Below, in pieces: positions 54,987 to 63,931 of a stretch of 64,000 nt of DNA (position 1 is the stretch's first letter; each line of letters opens with the position of its first letter). The DNA comes from an uncultured Flavobacteriaceae bacterium. GTDB lineage: Bacteria > Bacteroidota > Bacteroidia > Flavobacteriales > Flavobacteriaceae. The stretch lies in NCBI GenBank assembly GCA_947500585.1, contig CANMSN010000006.1, positions 113,540 to 177,539 on the forward strand, written 5' to 3'. Below the pieces are notes generated by a model. That model was not told the DNA's origin, ran no database searches, and worked only from the letters and a program-made list of their open reading frames with translations. The position numbers and the translations under genes were made by a program.

Positions 54987-55957
54987 TAATCTAATGATTG
55001 GTTTTCTAATGAAGCATGTTCTAACAGCTTACTAAATTCTTCTGCAGTTAAACTTCCATAATAGAAGTTTATGGGGTTTATACGGTCACCATCTTTAAAT
55101 ACTTCGTAATGTAAATGTGGCGCTTCAGAACGTCCTGTGCTTCCAACAAAACCAATTAAATCGCCACGTTTAACTTTTTGGTTTTTTCTAACATTATATT
55201 TATACAAATGTGCGTACAAACTTGTATAGCCAAAACCATGGTCAATTCTAATATGCTTTCCATAACCACTAGATCTTGAATCTGCACGAACAACAACACC
55301 ATCACCACTAGCGTGAATTGGCGTGCCACGAGGTGCAGTAAAATCCATGCCCCAATGCATTTTCCGTACTTTAGTAAACGGGTCTGAGCGCATGCCATAA
55401 CCAGAAGCCATTCTTGTTAAATCTTCATTGCTAACAGGCTGTATTGCCGGAATAGCCGCTAAAAGTTTTTCTTTTTCTTCAGCAAGAATAGCGATTTCAT
55501 CAAGCGATTTAGATTGTACCACAATTTGCTTTTGAAGGATGTCAATTCGCTTATTACTTTCAATAATTAATTTTGAATTATCAAAACCTTCTAAATCTTT
55601 ATATCTATTTATACCGCCAAAACCGGCTCGTCTTTGTTCGTCTGGAATCGGATTTGCTTCAAAATAAACACGATAAATGTTATTATCTCTGTCGGCCACA
55701 TTAGCTAAAACAGCTTCGGCTTCGTTCATTTTTTTATTCAAAATTTCATATTGAAATTTCATATTCTCTAATTCGCGCTTGAATGCTTTTTCTTTTGGCG
55801 ATTCAACATAATTACCAGCAATAGAAACAAACATAAAAGCAAATAAAGCAGATGCAAGAATAAATACTGAAACATATTTGAAAGTGTTTCTTTTTCTTCG
55901 CTCTATTTTTTTATAGGAAAGCGATTCAGAATCGTAATAATATTTTACCTTACTCAT
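54986..55957 (-). CDS. M23 family metallopeptidase
   Basis: The 323-residue protein has one N-terminal membrane helix (about 28-48), a coiled-coil region (about 60-175) and a C-terminal peptidase M23/LytM domain (about 185-305). The zinc site is visible as HWGMDFTAPRGTPIHAS (H-x3-D, about 202) and HLHYEV (about 283), so it is likely active against peptidoglycan cross-links. It is transcribed before the MerR gene and divergent from alaS. Confidence 0.92.
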   Translation of the reverse strand: MSKVKYYYDSESLSYKKIERRKRNTFKYVSVFILASALFAFMFVSIAGNYVESPKEKAFKRELENMKFQYEILNKKMNEAEAVLANVADRDNNIYRVYFEANPIPDEQRRAGFGGINRYKDLEGFDNSKLIIESNKRIDILQKQIVVQSKSLDEIAILAEEKEKLLAAIPAIQPVSNEDLTRMASGYGMRSDPFTKVRKMHWGMDFTAPRGTPIHASGDGVVVRADSRSSGYGKHIRIDHGFGYTSLYAHLYKYNVRKNQKVKRGDLIGFVGSTGRSEAPHLHYEVFKDGDRINPINFYYGSLTAEEFSKLLEHASLENQSLD

Positions 55958-55971
55958 TACCTAAATTATAG

Positions 55972-55979
55972 TATTTTTG
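55972..55979 (+). promoter_or_regulatory. -7 box of alaS
   Basis: TATTTTTG fits TAnnTTTG. It predicts a leader of about 105 bases before the ATG at 56092. Confidence 0.4.
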
Positions 55980-56091
55980 CTGAAAATTTAAGATGTTTTA
56001 ATGTCTTATTAAAAAGATGTAAACAGACAAATATAAAAATTGTTTTGCATTAATAGTAATTTAACATAAATAACATTACCATTAAAAGTAG

Positions 56092-58707
56092 ATGAAGTCA
56101 CAAGATATACGCTCTAAATTTTTAAGTTTTTTCGAAGAAAAGAAACATACCATAGTGCAGTCGGCACCAATGGTTTTAAAAGACGATCCTACTTTAATGT
56201 TTGTAAACTCTGGTATGGCGCCTTTTAAAGAGTATTTTTTAGGCAATGCAAAACCTAAGAATAACCGTATTGCAGATTCTCAAAAATGCTTGCGTGTTTC
56301 AGGGAAACATAACGATTTAGAGGAAGTTGGTTACGATACATACCATCATACGTTGTTTGAAATGTTGGGTAATTGGAGTTTTGGCGATTATTTTAAAAAA
56401 GAAGCTATTGCTTGGGCTTGGGAACTTTTAACAGAAGTTTACGGAATAGATAAAGACATTTTATACGTTACTGTTTTTGAAGGAAGTGATGATGCTGACA
56501 ACCTTGATATGGATACCGAGGCATACGATTTTTGGAAACAATTTATTGCAGAAGATCGTATTTTAAAAGGCAATAAAAAAGATAACTTCTGGGAAATGGG
56601 CGACCAAGGACCATGCGGACCTTGTAGTGAAATACATGTAGATATTCGTTCAGCCGAAGAAAAAGCTAAAGTAGATGGGAAGTCGCTTGTAAATATGGAT
56701 CATCCTCAAGTTGTAGAAATTTGGAATTTAGTATTCATGCAATACAACCGTAAAGCAAATGGTACTCTTGAAACTTTACCAAATAAGCACATTGATACAG
56801 GTATGGGTTTTGAGCGTTTGTGTATGGTGTTACAAGGCGTTCAATCTAATTACGATACCGATGTTTTTACACCTATAATTAGAGAAATTGAAACCATCTC
56901 GAATAAAAATTATGGTAAAGATGAAAAGGTTGATGTGGCTATTCGTGTCATTTCAGATCATGTTCGTGCGGTGGCATTTTCAATTGCAGACGGACAATTA
57001 CCAAGTAATACTGGCGCTGGATATGTAATTAGAAGAATTTTGCGTCGTGCTATACGTTATGGCTTTACTTTTTTAGATAAAAAAGAACCTTTTATTTACA
57101 GATTAGTAGAGGTGTTGAGTAAGAAAATGGGAACTGCTTTTCCTGAATTAAAAGCTCAAAAGCAACTTATCGAAAACGTAATAAAAGAAGAAGAACAATC
57201 GTTTTTAAGAACCTTAGATCAAGGTTTAGTTTTATTAAATAGAATAGTTGAAGAAACTAATGGCGATACTGTTTCCGGTGAAAAAGCTTTTGAACTTTAC
57301 GATACTTATGGGTTTCCAATAGATTTAACAGCTTTAATTTTATCAGAAAAAGGATTAAAACTTGACGAAAAAGGCTTTGATGAAGAACTCCAAAAGCAAA
57401 AAAATCGTTCGCGTGCTGCAAGTGAAATGTCTACAGATGATTGGACTATTTTAGTTGATAATACCGAGGAAGAATTTGTTGGTTACGATACTTTAGAAGC
57501 TTATGTTAGAATAACACGATATAGAAAAGTTACTTCAAAGAAGGATGGTGAAATGTATCAGTTAGTTTTTAATGTAACACCATTTTATCCTGAAGGCGGA
57601 GGGCAAGTTGGTGATAAAGGCTATTTAGAAGAGACGCACGGTGATGTGGTTTATATTCTTGATACTAAAAAGGAAAATAACGTCATTATCCATTTTGCTA
57701 AAAACTTACCCAAACACATAGATGAAACTTTTAAAGCTGTTGTTGATACAAAAAAACGGCATAGAACAGAATGCAATCATACTGCTACGCATTTGTTGCA
57801 TCAAGCTTTACGAGAAGTTTTAGGAACTCATGTAGAACAAAAAGGAAGTGCGGTACATTCAAAGTACTTACGTTTTGATTTTTCGCATTTTTCAAAATTA
57901 ACAGTTGAAGAATTACGTGATGTTGAAAATTTTGTAAACAGACGAATTGATGGAAAATTACCATTAATTGAAAAGCGTAATATTCCTAAAGAAGAAGCCA
58001 TAGCAGAAGGTGCTATGAGTTTGTTTGGCGAAAAATATGGCGATACGGTTCGTGCTATTCGTTTTGGGCAATCTATTGAACTTTGTGGTGGAACCCATGT
58101 TAAGAATACTGCCGATATTTGGCATTTTAAAATAGTTTCTGAAGGAGCTGTCGCTGCTGGAATTAGAAGAATTGAAGCGATTACCAATGATGCGGTTAAG
58201 GATTTCTATTTTGAAAATAACCGGGCTTATTTTGAAATGAAAGACTTACTTAATAATACGAAAGAGCCAGTAAAAGCACTTCAAAATCTTCAAGAAGAAA
58301 ATACGAATCTAAAGAAGCAAATAGAACAGCTTTTAAAAGATAAAGCAAAAAATATTAAAGGTGAACTAAAGAACGAGTTAGAATCTATAAATGGAATTCA
58401 GTTTTTAGCTAAAAAACTAGATTTAGATGCTGCTGGTTTAAAAGATGTTGCTTTCGAGTTAGGAAGTCAGTTTGATAATTTATTCTTATTATTTGGGACT
58501 GAGCAAAATGGAAAAGCCTTATTGTCTTGTTATATTTCAAAAGAATTGGTGGAAAGTAAAGGTTTGAATGCAGGACAAGTTGTTCGCGAACTGGGGAAAC
58601 ATATTCAAGGCGGCGGTGGCGGACAACCATTTTTCGCAACTGCTGGGGGTAAAAATCCTGCTGGGATTGATGAGGCTTTAGATAAGGCAAAGAAGTATTT
58701 GGTTTAG
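56092..58707 (+). CDS. alaS: Alanyl-tRNA synthetase
   Basis: The 871-residue class II synthetase shows [17 protein letters not shown], the class [19 protein letters not shown] (about 85), [17 protein letters not shown] and an [16 protein letters not shown] editing-domain zinc motif (about 564). The second zinc element is [10 protein letters not shown] (about 665). A C-terminal coiled coil (about 725-755) and a C-Ala domain with [15 protein letters not shown] follow. Editing and catalytic domains are intact and the length is normal. The GSCFA gene follows after 65 bases that contain a short Bacteroidota-type repeat. Confidence 0.98.
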   Translation: MKSQDIRSKFLSFFEEKKHTIVQSAPMVLKDDPTLMFVNSGMAPFKEYFLGNAKPKNNRIADSQKCLRVSGKHNDLEEVGYDTYHHTLFEMLGNWSFGDYFKKEAIAWAWELLTEVYGIDKDILYVTVFEGSDDADNLDMDTEAYDFWKQFIAEDRILKGNKKDNFWEMGDQGPCGPCSEIHVDIRSAEEKAKVDGKSLVNMDHPQVVEIWNLVFMQYNRKANGTLETLPNKHIDTGMGFERLCMVLQGVQSNYDTDVFTPIIREIETISNKNYGKDEKVDVAIRVISDHVRAVAFSIADGQLPSNTGAGYVIRRILRRAIRYGFTFLDKKEPFIYRLVEVLSKKMGTAFPELKAQKQLIENVIKEEEQSFLRTLDQGLVLLNRIVEETNGDTVSGEKAFELYDTYGFPIDLTALILSEKGLKLDEKGFDEELQKQKNRSRAASEMSTDDWTILVDNTEEEFVGYDTLEAYVRITRYRKVTSKKDGEMYQLVFNVTPFYPEGGGQVGDKGYLEETHGDVVYILDTKKENNVIIHFAKNLPKHIDETFKAVVDTKKRHRTECNHTATHLLHQALREVLGTHVEQKGSAVHSKYLRFDFSHFSKLTVEELRDVENFVNRRIDGKLPLIEKRNIPKEEAIAEGAMSLFGEKYGDTVRAIRFGQSIELCGGTHVKNTADIWHFKIVSEGAVAAGIRRIEAITNDAVKDFYFENNRAYFEMKDLLNNTKEPVKALQNLQEENTNLKKQIEQLLKDKAKNIKGELKNELESINGIQFLAKKLDLDAAGLKDVAFELGSQFDNLFLLFGTEQNGKALLSCYISKELVESKGLNAGQVVRELGKHIQGGGGGQPFFATAGGKNPAGIDEALDKAKKYLV

Positions 58708-58729
58708 AATAAGATTTTATATTTCTAAA

Positions 58730-58757
58730 CTTTGCGTCTTAGCGCCTTTGCGCGAGA
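58730..58757. repeat. Short dispersed repeat (CTTTGCGTC...GCGCCTTTGCG type)
   Basis: Positions 58730-58757 carry two CTTTGCG units with an AGCGC between them. The same text is familiar from intergenic regions of Flavobacteriia. It lies between alaS and the GSCFA gene and has no coding capacity. Confidence 0.55.
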
Positions 58758-58772
58758 AAAATATATTTCAAG

Positions 58773-59735
58773 ATGAATCTTCAAACCAAAATACCATTAG
58801 AAAAAAAGTCTAAAAACCTAATAGATTACAAGTCTAATATTCTATTATTAGGGTCTTGTTTTTCAGAAAATATAGGTGATAAACTAGCGTATTTTAAGTA
58901 TAAAAGTTTTCAGAATCCATTCGGAATTTTATTTCATCCCAAGGCTATAGGAACTTTAATTGAGAATGCTGTAAACAAAAAAGACTACTCAGAAAAAGAT
59001 ATTTTTTTTCATAACGAACAATGGCACTGTTTTGAGGCACATTCTAAACTAAGTAATCCATCAAAAGATATTGTTTTGAATGATTTGAATAAACAAATCA
59101 AATTAACAAATAAACACATTCAAGAATCTACTCATATTATCATAACCTTAGGTACTGCTTGGGTTTATCGTTATAATGAAACCAATAGTATTGTTACGAA
59201 TTGCCATAAAGTGCCTCAAAAACAGTTTTCAAAAGAATTACTTTCAGTAGATGCTATTTCTAAATCGCTTAGTAATTTGGTTTCGCTTGTAAAAGGCGTA
59301 AATACAAACGTAACCGTATTATTTACGGTGTCTCCTGTTAGGCATATCAAGGATGGTTTTGTTGAAAATATGCAAAGTAAAGCGCATTTAATAACGGCCA
59401 TCCATCAGTTTATAAATAGAAATGGGTCGCTTAGCGAAGCCGAAGCGTACTTTCCGTCATATGAAATTATGATGGATGAGTTACGCGATTATCGTTTTTA
59501 TGCAGATGATATGATTCATCCAAATCAAACCGCCATTAATTATATTTGGGAGAAGTTTCAACAGGTTTGGGTTTCTGATGAGGCTTTCAAAACCATGGAT
59601 GCTGTTGATAGTGTTCAAAAGGGATTAAAACACAATCCTTTTAATTCAAAATCTGAAAGCTATAAAAGCTTCCTTGATAAATTAGAAGCTAAAAAGGCTT
59701 TTTTGAAGAAAGATTTCCCTTATATTAATTTTTAA
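58773..59735 (+). CDS. GSCFA domain protein
   Basis: The 320-residue protein has the name-giving motif ILLLGSCFSENIGDKL (about 24-39), NPFGILFHP (about 49) and THIIITLGTAWVYRY (about 113). FTVSPVRHIKDGF and FYADDMIHPNQTAINYIWEKF (in parts) follow. The Ser in GSCFSEN and the D-x-x-HPN pair fit an SGNH-hydrolase-like fold, so it is likely an esterase or acyl hydrolase acting on a carbohydrate or lipid. There is no signal peptide. It may be co-transcribed with alaS. Confidence 0.85.
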   Translation: MNLQTKIPLEKKSKNLIDYKSNILLLGSCFSENIGDKLAYFKYKSFQNPFGILFHPKAIGTLIENAVNKKDYSEKDIFFHNEQWHCFEAHSKLSNPSKDIVLNDLNKQIKLTNKHIQESTHIIITLGTAWVYRYNETNSIVTNCHKVPQKQFSKELLSVDAISKSLSNLVSLVKGVNTNVTVLFTVSPVRHIKDGFVENMQSKAHLITAIHQFINRNGSLSEAEAYFPSYEIMMDELRDYRFYADDMIHPNQTAINYIWEKFQQVWVSDEAFKTMDAVDSVQKGLKHNPFNSKSESYKSFLDKLEAKKAFLKKDFPYINF

Positions 59736-60065
59736 AGTAAAGGATATCAACAAGTTTGATTAAATACGGTTAATCTTTTTAAATAACACTTAATCGAAAA
59801 ATTAGAAAAGGTTCCACATATTGCGCTATATTTATTTCGCTATTAATCAGTTCATATTTAAAACATCAATTGCTTAAGCCATATTAAAATGGTTGCGATT
59901 GATGTTTTTTGTGAACTAATTATAAAGTTAATTTTTGCTTAACCTTAAGATAACAACTATAATAATAAAGCTACTTACATTTGTAGTGTTAGTTTTAACA
60001 GTAATTTACATTAGTTAGATTTCTTATGTCGAAGGAAACTAGTGTTTTTTTGTTTAAATTAGTAC
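59736..60065. other. 330-base intergenic region with hairpin and -7 box
   Basis: No gene was found. The stretch 59861-59907 forms an imperfect hairpin (outer arms AAACATCAAT and ATTGATGTTT, an inner AAGCCAT/ATGGTT stem with a bulged G) followed by a T run to 59910. It could terminate the GSCFA transcript or end a small RNA. TACATTTG at 59976-59983 fits a -7 box for the DUF4230 gene, with a leader of about 75 bases. Confidence 0.5.
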
Positions 60066-60680
60066 ATGCGAAAAATTCTATTTGGTGTCATTATCACGTT
60101 AGTTGTTCTATTCACTTTTAAATATTGTGGCGATAAACATGAAGATAAAATAGTACTTCAAGAAAGTACAGCCCTTATTCAAGAACAAATAAATAATGTA
60201 GGTAAGCTTATAGTTACAGAAGGTCATTTTAGTGAAGTTTTCAATTATAAAAATTCAAAAGATGTTTTTGGAGATTTTTTTACTTCAGAAAAAAAGGCCT
60301 TAGTTGTAGTAAATGCAGATGTTACAATAGCTTACGATTTAAGCAAAATTGAATTTGAAGTTAATGAACAAAATAAAACCCTCACTATTATAAGTATTCC
60401 AGAGGAAGAAATAAAAATTAATCCAGATTTAGAGTATTATGATATTCAATCCGATTTTTTTAACCCTTTTGAAGCCAAAGATTATAACGATATTAAAAAT
60501 ATAGTTAAGGCCTCATTAACCAGGAAAATTGAAGCATCTGATTTAAAAACCAATGCTAAAAACAGATTAATGAGTGAGCTTTCAAAATTTTACATACTTA
60601 CAAATTCTTTGGGGTGGATTTTGCAATATAATAGTACAGCAATTACAAAAACAGAAGAATTGCAATACTTAAAGTTATAG
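60066..60680 (+). CDS. DUF4230 domain protein
   Basis: The 204-residue protein has an N-terminal hydrophobic helix (about 4-20) and then a DUF4230-type body. TSEKKALVVVNADVTIAYDLSKI (in parts, about 75-100) and ITIISIPEEEIKINPDLEYYDIQSDFFNPF (in parts) are visible. It probably sits in the inner membrane facing the periplasm. The function is unknown, although the family is widespread. Its stop overlaps the convergent rhodanese gene by 6 bases. Confidence 0.85.
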   Translation: MRKILFGVIITLVVLFTFKYCGDKHEDKIVLQESTALIQEQINNVGKLIVTEGHFSEVFNYKNSKDVFGDFFTSEKKALVVVNADVTIAYDLSKIEFEVNEQNKTLTIISIPEEEIKINPDLEYYDIQSDFFNPFEAKDYNDIKNIVKASLTRKIEASDLKTNAKNRLMSELSKFYILTNSLGWILQYNSTAITKTEELQYLKL

Positions 60681-60980
60681 TTTGCTTTTCAAACTAATCC
60701 ATCCGCCACCATTTGTAGCATCAATATTATTTAGATTTAAAAATTTAGCAGCTTTTGCAGATCGAACACCACTTTGGCAACACACTATAATAGGTTTGTT
60801 TAGTTTTTTTACGTCATCAATTTTTTCTTTTAGCTCGTTCAACGGAATATGAATTGCATTTGGGATATGTCCGTTATTCCACTCGCGTTTTGTTCTCACA
60901 TCTAAAATTAAAGCACCATTTTTTAAATAACTTTCAACTTTACGTTTTTTAACACCTAAAATAAAATCTAAAAACCCCAT
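60675..60980 (-). CDS. Single-domain rhodanese-like sulfurtransferase
   Basis: The 101-residue protein has ALILDVRTKREWNNGHIPNAIHIPL (in parts, about 28-50) and the active-site loop IIVCCQSGVRSAKAAKFL (about 69-86). The catalytic Cys is in CQSGVR, the loop length typical of sulfur-transferring rhodaneses. It is cytoplasmic. It is convergent with the DUF4230 gene and divergent from the enoyl-CoA hydratase gene. Confidence 0.93.
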   Translation of the reverse strand: MGFLDFILGVKKRKVESYLKNGALILDVRTKREWNNGHIPNAIHIPLNELKEKIDDVKKLNKPIIVCCQSGVRSAKAAKFLNLNNIDATNGGGWISLKSKL

Positions 60981-61062
60981 AACAATATTCTTTTTTTAAA
61001 ACTACGTAAATACATTTACAATAGGAAATTTGTATCTTCAACCCATAGAAATGTTATAACTA

Positions 61063-61815
61063 ATGGAGCAAGCGTACGTAACTCTTAAAATTGAAAATAA
61101 TGTTGGATACATTGAGTTTTTTCACCCCAATAAAAACGCAATGCCTAGTGAAATTTTATCCGAAATAGAGAAAATCATTATAGAAGCAGGAACAAACGAT
61201 GCTATAAAAACTATAGTATTAAAAAGTGGTGGCGATAGAACTTTTTGTGCAGGAGCAAGTTTTAATGAGCTCATAACGATTGAAAACGAAGCCGAAGGAA
61301 AAGCCTTTTTTTCTGGGTTTGCTAATGTTATAAATGCCATGCGCAAATGCCCAAAACTTATTATAGGTCGTGTACAAGGTAAAGCTGTTGGCGGAGGTGT
61401 TGGTTTAGCGGCAGCAACAGATTATTGTTTAGCAACAAAATATGCTTCGGTAAAACTTAGCGAATTAAGTATTGGCATTGGTCCGTTTGTAATTGAGCCA
61501 GCAGTTTCTAGAAAAATAGGAAAAACAGTGATGTCTCAAATGACAATAAATGCAGAAGCGTTTTACTCTGCAGAATTTGCTAAAGAAAAGGGTTTATTTA
61601 GCGAGGTTTATGAAACTATAGATGCATTGGACGACGCTGTTAAAACCTTAGCAGAAAAACTAAGCAGTTATAATCCTGAAGCTTTAAAAGAAATGAAAAT
61701 AATTTTCTGGGAAAATACGTCACATTGGGATACCTTGTTAACAGAACGTGCCGAAATTAGTGGGAAACTAGTATTAAGTAAGTTTACTAAAGAAACGCTG
61801 AAACGGTTTAAGTGA
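61063..61815 (+). CDS. Enoyl-CoA hydratase/isomerase family protein
   Basis: The 250-residue crotonase-fold enzyme has IEFFHPNKNAMPSEIL at the start, the oxyanion-hole segments DRTFCAGASFNEL (about 59) and GRVQGKAVGGGVGLAAATDYCLA (in parts, about 102-120). LSELSIGIGPFVIEPAVSRKIG (in parts, about 134) follows. Of the two catalytic glutamates of enoyl-CoA hydratase, the first position is Gly-rich without an obvious Glu. The reaction may therefore differ, for example isomerase or hydrolase. It is a methylglutaconyl-CoA hydratase-like member at most. Confidence 0.82.
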   Translation: MEQAYVTLKIENNVGYIEFFHPNKNAMPSEILSEIEKIIIEAGTNDAIKTIVLKSGGDRTFCAGASFNELITIENEAEGKAFFSGFANVINAMRKCPKLIIGRVQGKAVGGGVGLAAATDYCLATKYASVKLSELSIGIGPFVIEPAVSRKIGKTVMSQMTINAEAFYSAEFAKEKGLFSEVYETIDALDDAVKTLAEKLSSYNPEALKEMKIIFWENTSHWDTLLTERAEISGKLVLSKFTKETLKRFK

Positions 61816-62004
61816 TAATAATAGCCTTTAAGCATCAATATTTATGGTAATCAAAACCTATTTTGTTGAATCTTGTCATTTCGCACTTGATGCGGAATCC
61901 ATTTCTCATCTCTGGATTCCTGCTAAAGTTTATATTTAGCGTTAGTCGAAAGGTAGGAATGCCAACTAATCTTTAATCAAGAAGAATTTTATTTCTTAAC
62001 CAAG

Positions 62005-62027
62005 ACTATGGATTTTAAATCCATAGT
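62005..62027. repeat. Perfect 11-base inverted repeat
   Basis: ACTATGGATTT (62005-62015) and AAATCCATAGT (62017-62027) flank a single T. It could be a terminator-like hairpin for the hydratase transcript or the edge of the repeat-rich region. Confidence 0.7.
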
Positions 62028-62139
62028 AGTTTACTTTTCGTACTAAAAATTAATTATCTTTACGGGATAACGACAACAAAAAACTTGCTATATCCTGATT
62101 TATTACGGGATATGAACAATAAAATCAACTATATAACAC

Positions 62140-62483
62140 GTTACAAAACATAGCTCGGAACTCACTCAGACGGAATCGATGCGTGTAAAAAGTCGCTAAT
62201 CGCTCCCCAAATATTGCGGAATCTCACTCTGGCTCTGAATACATAACTGTACGGACTTTTAAGACCTTAAGCGGAATCCAATCATTATGAAAACTCACTC
62301 AAATAATATGATTTAGCAACTTTATGGTCACAGTGCGTGTCACTGCAAAAGAGTTTTTTCAAAACACTTTCTTGGTTTATAAGGTAAAAGCAAAACTCCC
62401 GTTTAGCTTTTGAGCATTTCATTGTCAAAGCTTTACGGCAAAGCAGTGCGTGCTTACTCGTATGTCTCGCTACGTTAGGTAAC
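62140..62483. repeat. Long-range imperfect inverted repeat, 15-base arms
   Basis: GTTACAAAACATAGC (62140-62154) and GCTACGTTAGGTAAC (62469-62483) are inverted copies matching at 12 of 15 positions, with 314 bases between. The right arm abuts the next palindrome at GTAAC. The ends share the GTTAC/GTAAC core of the elements downstream. Confidence 0.5.
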
Positions 62484-62605
62484 AATGCGTATAATTAATG
62501 CTTCACTCCTACTTCATTTAAAATCCATATATTTAAACAACCAATTAGATGCAACTGAAAATCCTGCGGATTCTAAGTCGCACTAATCATACACGAACAC
62601 GTTGT
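62481..62605. repeat. Imperfect palindrome, element 1 of a cassette-like array
   Basis: GTATAATTAATGC (62489-62501) and GCACTAATCATAC (62580-62592) are inverted copies matching at 11 of 13. Outside them lie ACAA on the left and TTGT on the right. The element ends about 20 bases before the lipocalin-like gene. Confidence 0.6.
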
Positions 62606-62627
62606 GCTTCATTTAAAAAAACACCAT

Positions 62628-63128
62628 ATGACAAAATTTAGATTACTGTTCGTATTGACCATTTTCATTTCAAGTTTTGCGTTCGGGCAATCGGACAAGA
62701 AAATGGAATTAAAAACTGAACTTATTGGAACTTGGGAATTTGTTGAGTTAAGAGATGCTCAAGGAAATAAAGTGGACACGATTTTTCATAATGTCCCAGG
62801 ACTTGACAAGCAAGGTTGGGAAATTCCAAAAGGACCTTTGTTGACTTACAATTCTGACGGAACTTATTCAAAACAGTTTACTCCACAGAATACCGACACG
62901 GGAAAATGGTACTATGGCAAAAAGAAGAAAGCAATTATTCAAATGCTTTATTACGAAAAGCCATATAAGATGGCAGCTCAGTATCTAATTGACAAAGGAC
63001 ACGCAAAAAAGGATGAAAATGGAGATTACTATGAAGTGATTACGGACGAAGTAATAGAACTAACGGACGACACATTGATAATTCTTGAACGAGAAGGGCG
63101 ACAAAGAACATTTAAGAAAAAGAAATAA
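62628..63128 (+). CDS. Secreted lipocalin-like protein
   Basis: The 166-residue protein has a clear signal peptide (MTKFRLLFVLTIFISSFAFGQ). LIGTWEFVELRDAQGN (about 30-45), YNSDGTYSKQFTP and DTLIILEREGRQRTF follow, the pattern of Bacteroidota lipocalin-like domain proteins, small beta barrels in the periplasm or on the surface. The ligand is unknown. I start at ATG 62628, because a GTG at 62604 would overlap the palindrome and add 8 polar residues before the signal peptide. The gene is flanked by two imperfect palindromes and looks like a self-contained cassette. Confidence 0.78.
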   Translation: MTKFRLLFVLTIFISSFAFGQSDKKMELKTELIGTWEFVELRDAQGNKVDTIFHNVPGLDKQGWEIPKGPLLTYNSDGTYSKQFTPQNTDTGKWYYGKKKKAIIQMLYYEKPYKMAAQYLIDKGHAKKDENGDYYEVITDEVIELTDDTLIILEREGRQRTFKKKK

Positions 63129-63138
63129 AAAACGCAGC

Positions 63139-63264
63139 ACAACAATGGCTAAGAAAACATAGGGCAGACAAGGCTTTCAGAAAGGTTTGCACACCTAGTA
63201 AACTTCGGTTTCGGTGGACAGCAAATCGCTTCGAAAGCCCTACGTTTCTTAGCCGAGCCGTTGT
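63139..63264. repeat. Imperfect palindrome, element 2 of a cassette-like array
   Basis: GGCTAAGAAA (63147-63156) and TTTCTTAGCC (63245-63254) are perfect inverted copies. AGGGC pairs with GCCCT and GGCTTTC with GAAAGCC inside, while ACAAC (63139-63143) and GTTGT (63260-63264) close the outside. The total is about 126 bases and it lies between the lipocalin-like and next genes. Its organisation is close to integron attC sites but the core differs. Confidence 0.72.
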
Positions 63265-63287
63265 AACACATTTGAGAAAAACAAATT

Positions 63288-63638
63288 ATGAAATATCAAA
63301 GCAATCGGAAATTTAGAATTTGGCATTATATAGTAAGTCATTCTACTTTGATAATTCGAAGTGAAAAACAATATGAAGATGTCGAATATCCAGTTAAGTA
63401 TGACCCAAATTGTACGCTTGATATAGAATTATCTGGAGTTGAATTTATATCGTTACCTGATAGCTTTGACGGATTGAAAATTAGAAAAGAAGAAAACGGA
63501 ATTTATAGATTCAATGAAAATACAGAATATTACGTAAAAGCAAGTTCTTGTAGAATCGGAGTTAGCCAATTTGACCATACTCAAGATAGAATTTCAGATT
63601 CATCACTTAAATATGACGAAATACTAATGTCAATATGA
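63288..63638 (+). CDS. Unknown small soluble protein (cassette gene)
   Basis: The 116-residue protein has no signal peptide or membrane helix. It is rich in Tyr, Asp and Ser with alternating strands (RIWHYIVSHSTLIIRSE, TLDIELSGVEFISL). I do not recognise a family. It starts 24 bases after a palindrome and overlaps the following membrane-protein gene by 4 bases (ATGA). The two are probably translated together and may form a pair, for example effector and immunity or a toxin-antitoxin-like unit, though this is speculation from layout only. Confidence 0.6.
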   Translation: MKYQSNRKFRIWHYIVSHSTLIIRSEKQYEDVEYPVKYDPNCTLDIELSGVEFISLPDSFDGLKIRKEENGIYRFNENTEYYVKASSCRIGVSQFDHTQDRISDSSLKYDEILMSI

Positions 63639-63931
63639 TTAGAAAAGGAATAGGAATCATATTTATGTCAATGTTGGTCTTTTTCTCAACATCATTTCTG
63701 ACTGTTATAAATCATCTGATTTCACCAATTAATAAAACAATAGGATATAAATCTTTAGAAATTGGATTCCCATTCAAATATTACGAGGAATTTATGATTG
63801 ACTGTCCAAATCCAAATTATGGATGGAATTTAAGCAATCTGATTTTAGACATAATTCTGACTTTAATAATTGTTAGCGGAATTACATACATTATGAATAA
63901 AAAAAACGTGTTACAACACCGTGTCCTATGA
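63635..63931 (+). CDS. Unknown small membrane protein (cassette gene)
   Basis: The 98-residue protein has two membrane helices (about 6-27 and 68-86) and a short polar loop containing one Cys (FMIDCPNPNYGW). It ends within the next repeat element (LQHRVL), as if the gene were fitted against it. There is no recognisable family. It is coupled to the upstream unknown gene. Confidence 0.58.
   Translation: MIRKGIGIIFMSMLVFFSTSFLTVINHLISPINKTIGYKSLEIGFPFKYYEEFMIDCPNPNYGWNLSNLILDIILTLIIVSGITYIMNKKNVLQHRVL

Larger units (their letters stand above)
61816..62627. other. 812-base non-coding, repeat-rich region
   Basis: No credible gene was found; a 66-codon frame on the minus strand (62285-62485) has no family features. 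The region holds a short dispersed-type hairpin (61914-61960), three copies of GCGGAATC and the perfect 11-base palindrome ACTATGGATTT / AAATCCATAGT (62005-62027). A long-range inverted pair (62140-62154 / 62469-62483) and an imperfect palindrome that precedes the lipocalin gene (62481-62605) are also present. It marks the border between ordinary chromosome and a cassette-like tail. Confidence 0.6.

Noticed and set aside
62285..62485. 66-codon frame on the minus strand
   Set aside because: Cys/Lys-rich composition with no family pattern. It lies inside the repeat-rich region and spans palindrome arms, so it is probably chance.
63139..63264. Classification of the palindromes as true integron attC sites
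   Set aside because: The cores (ACAAC/GTTGT) do not match canonical RYYYAAC/GTTRRRY and no integrase gene is present, so I keep this as a hypothesis only.
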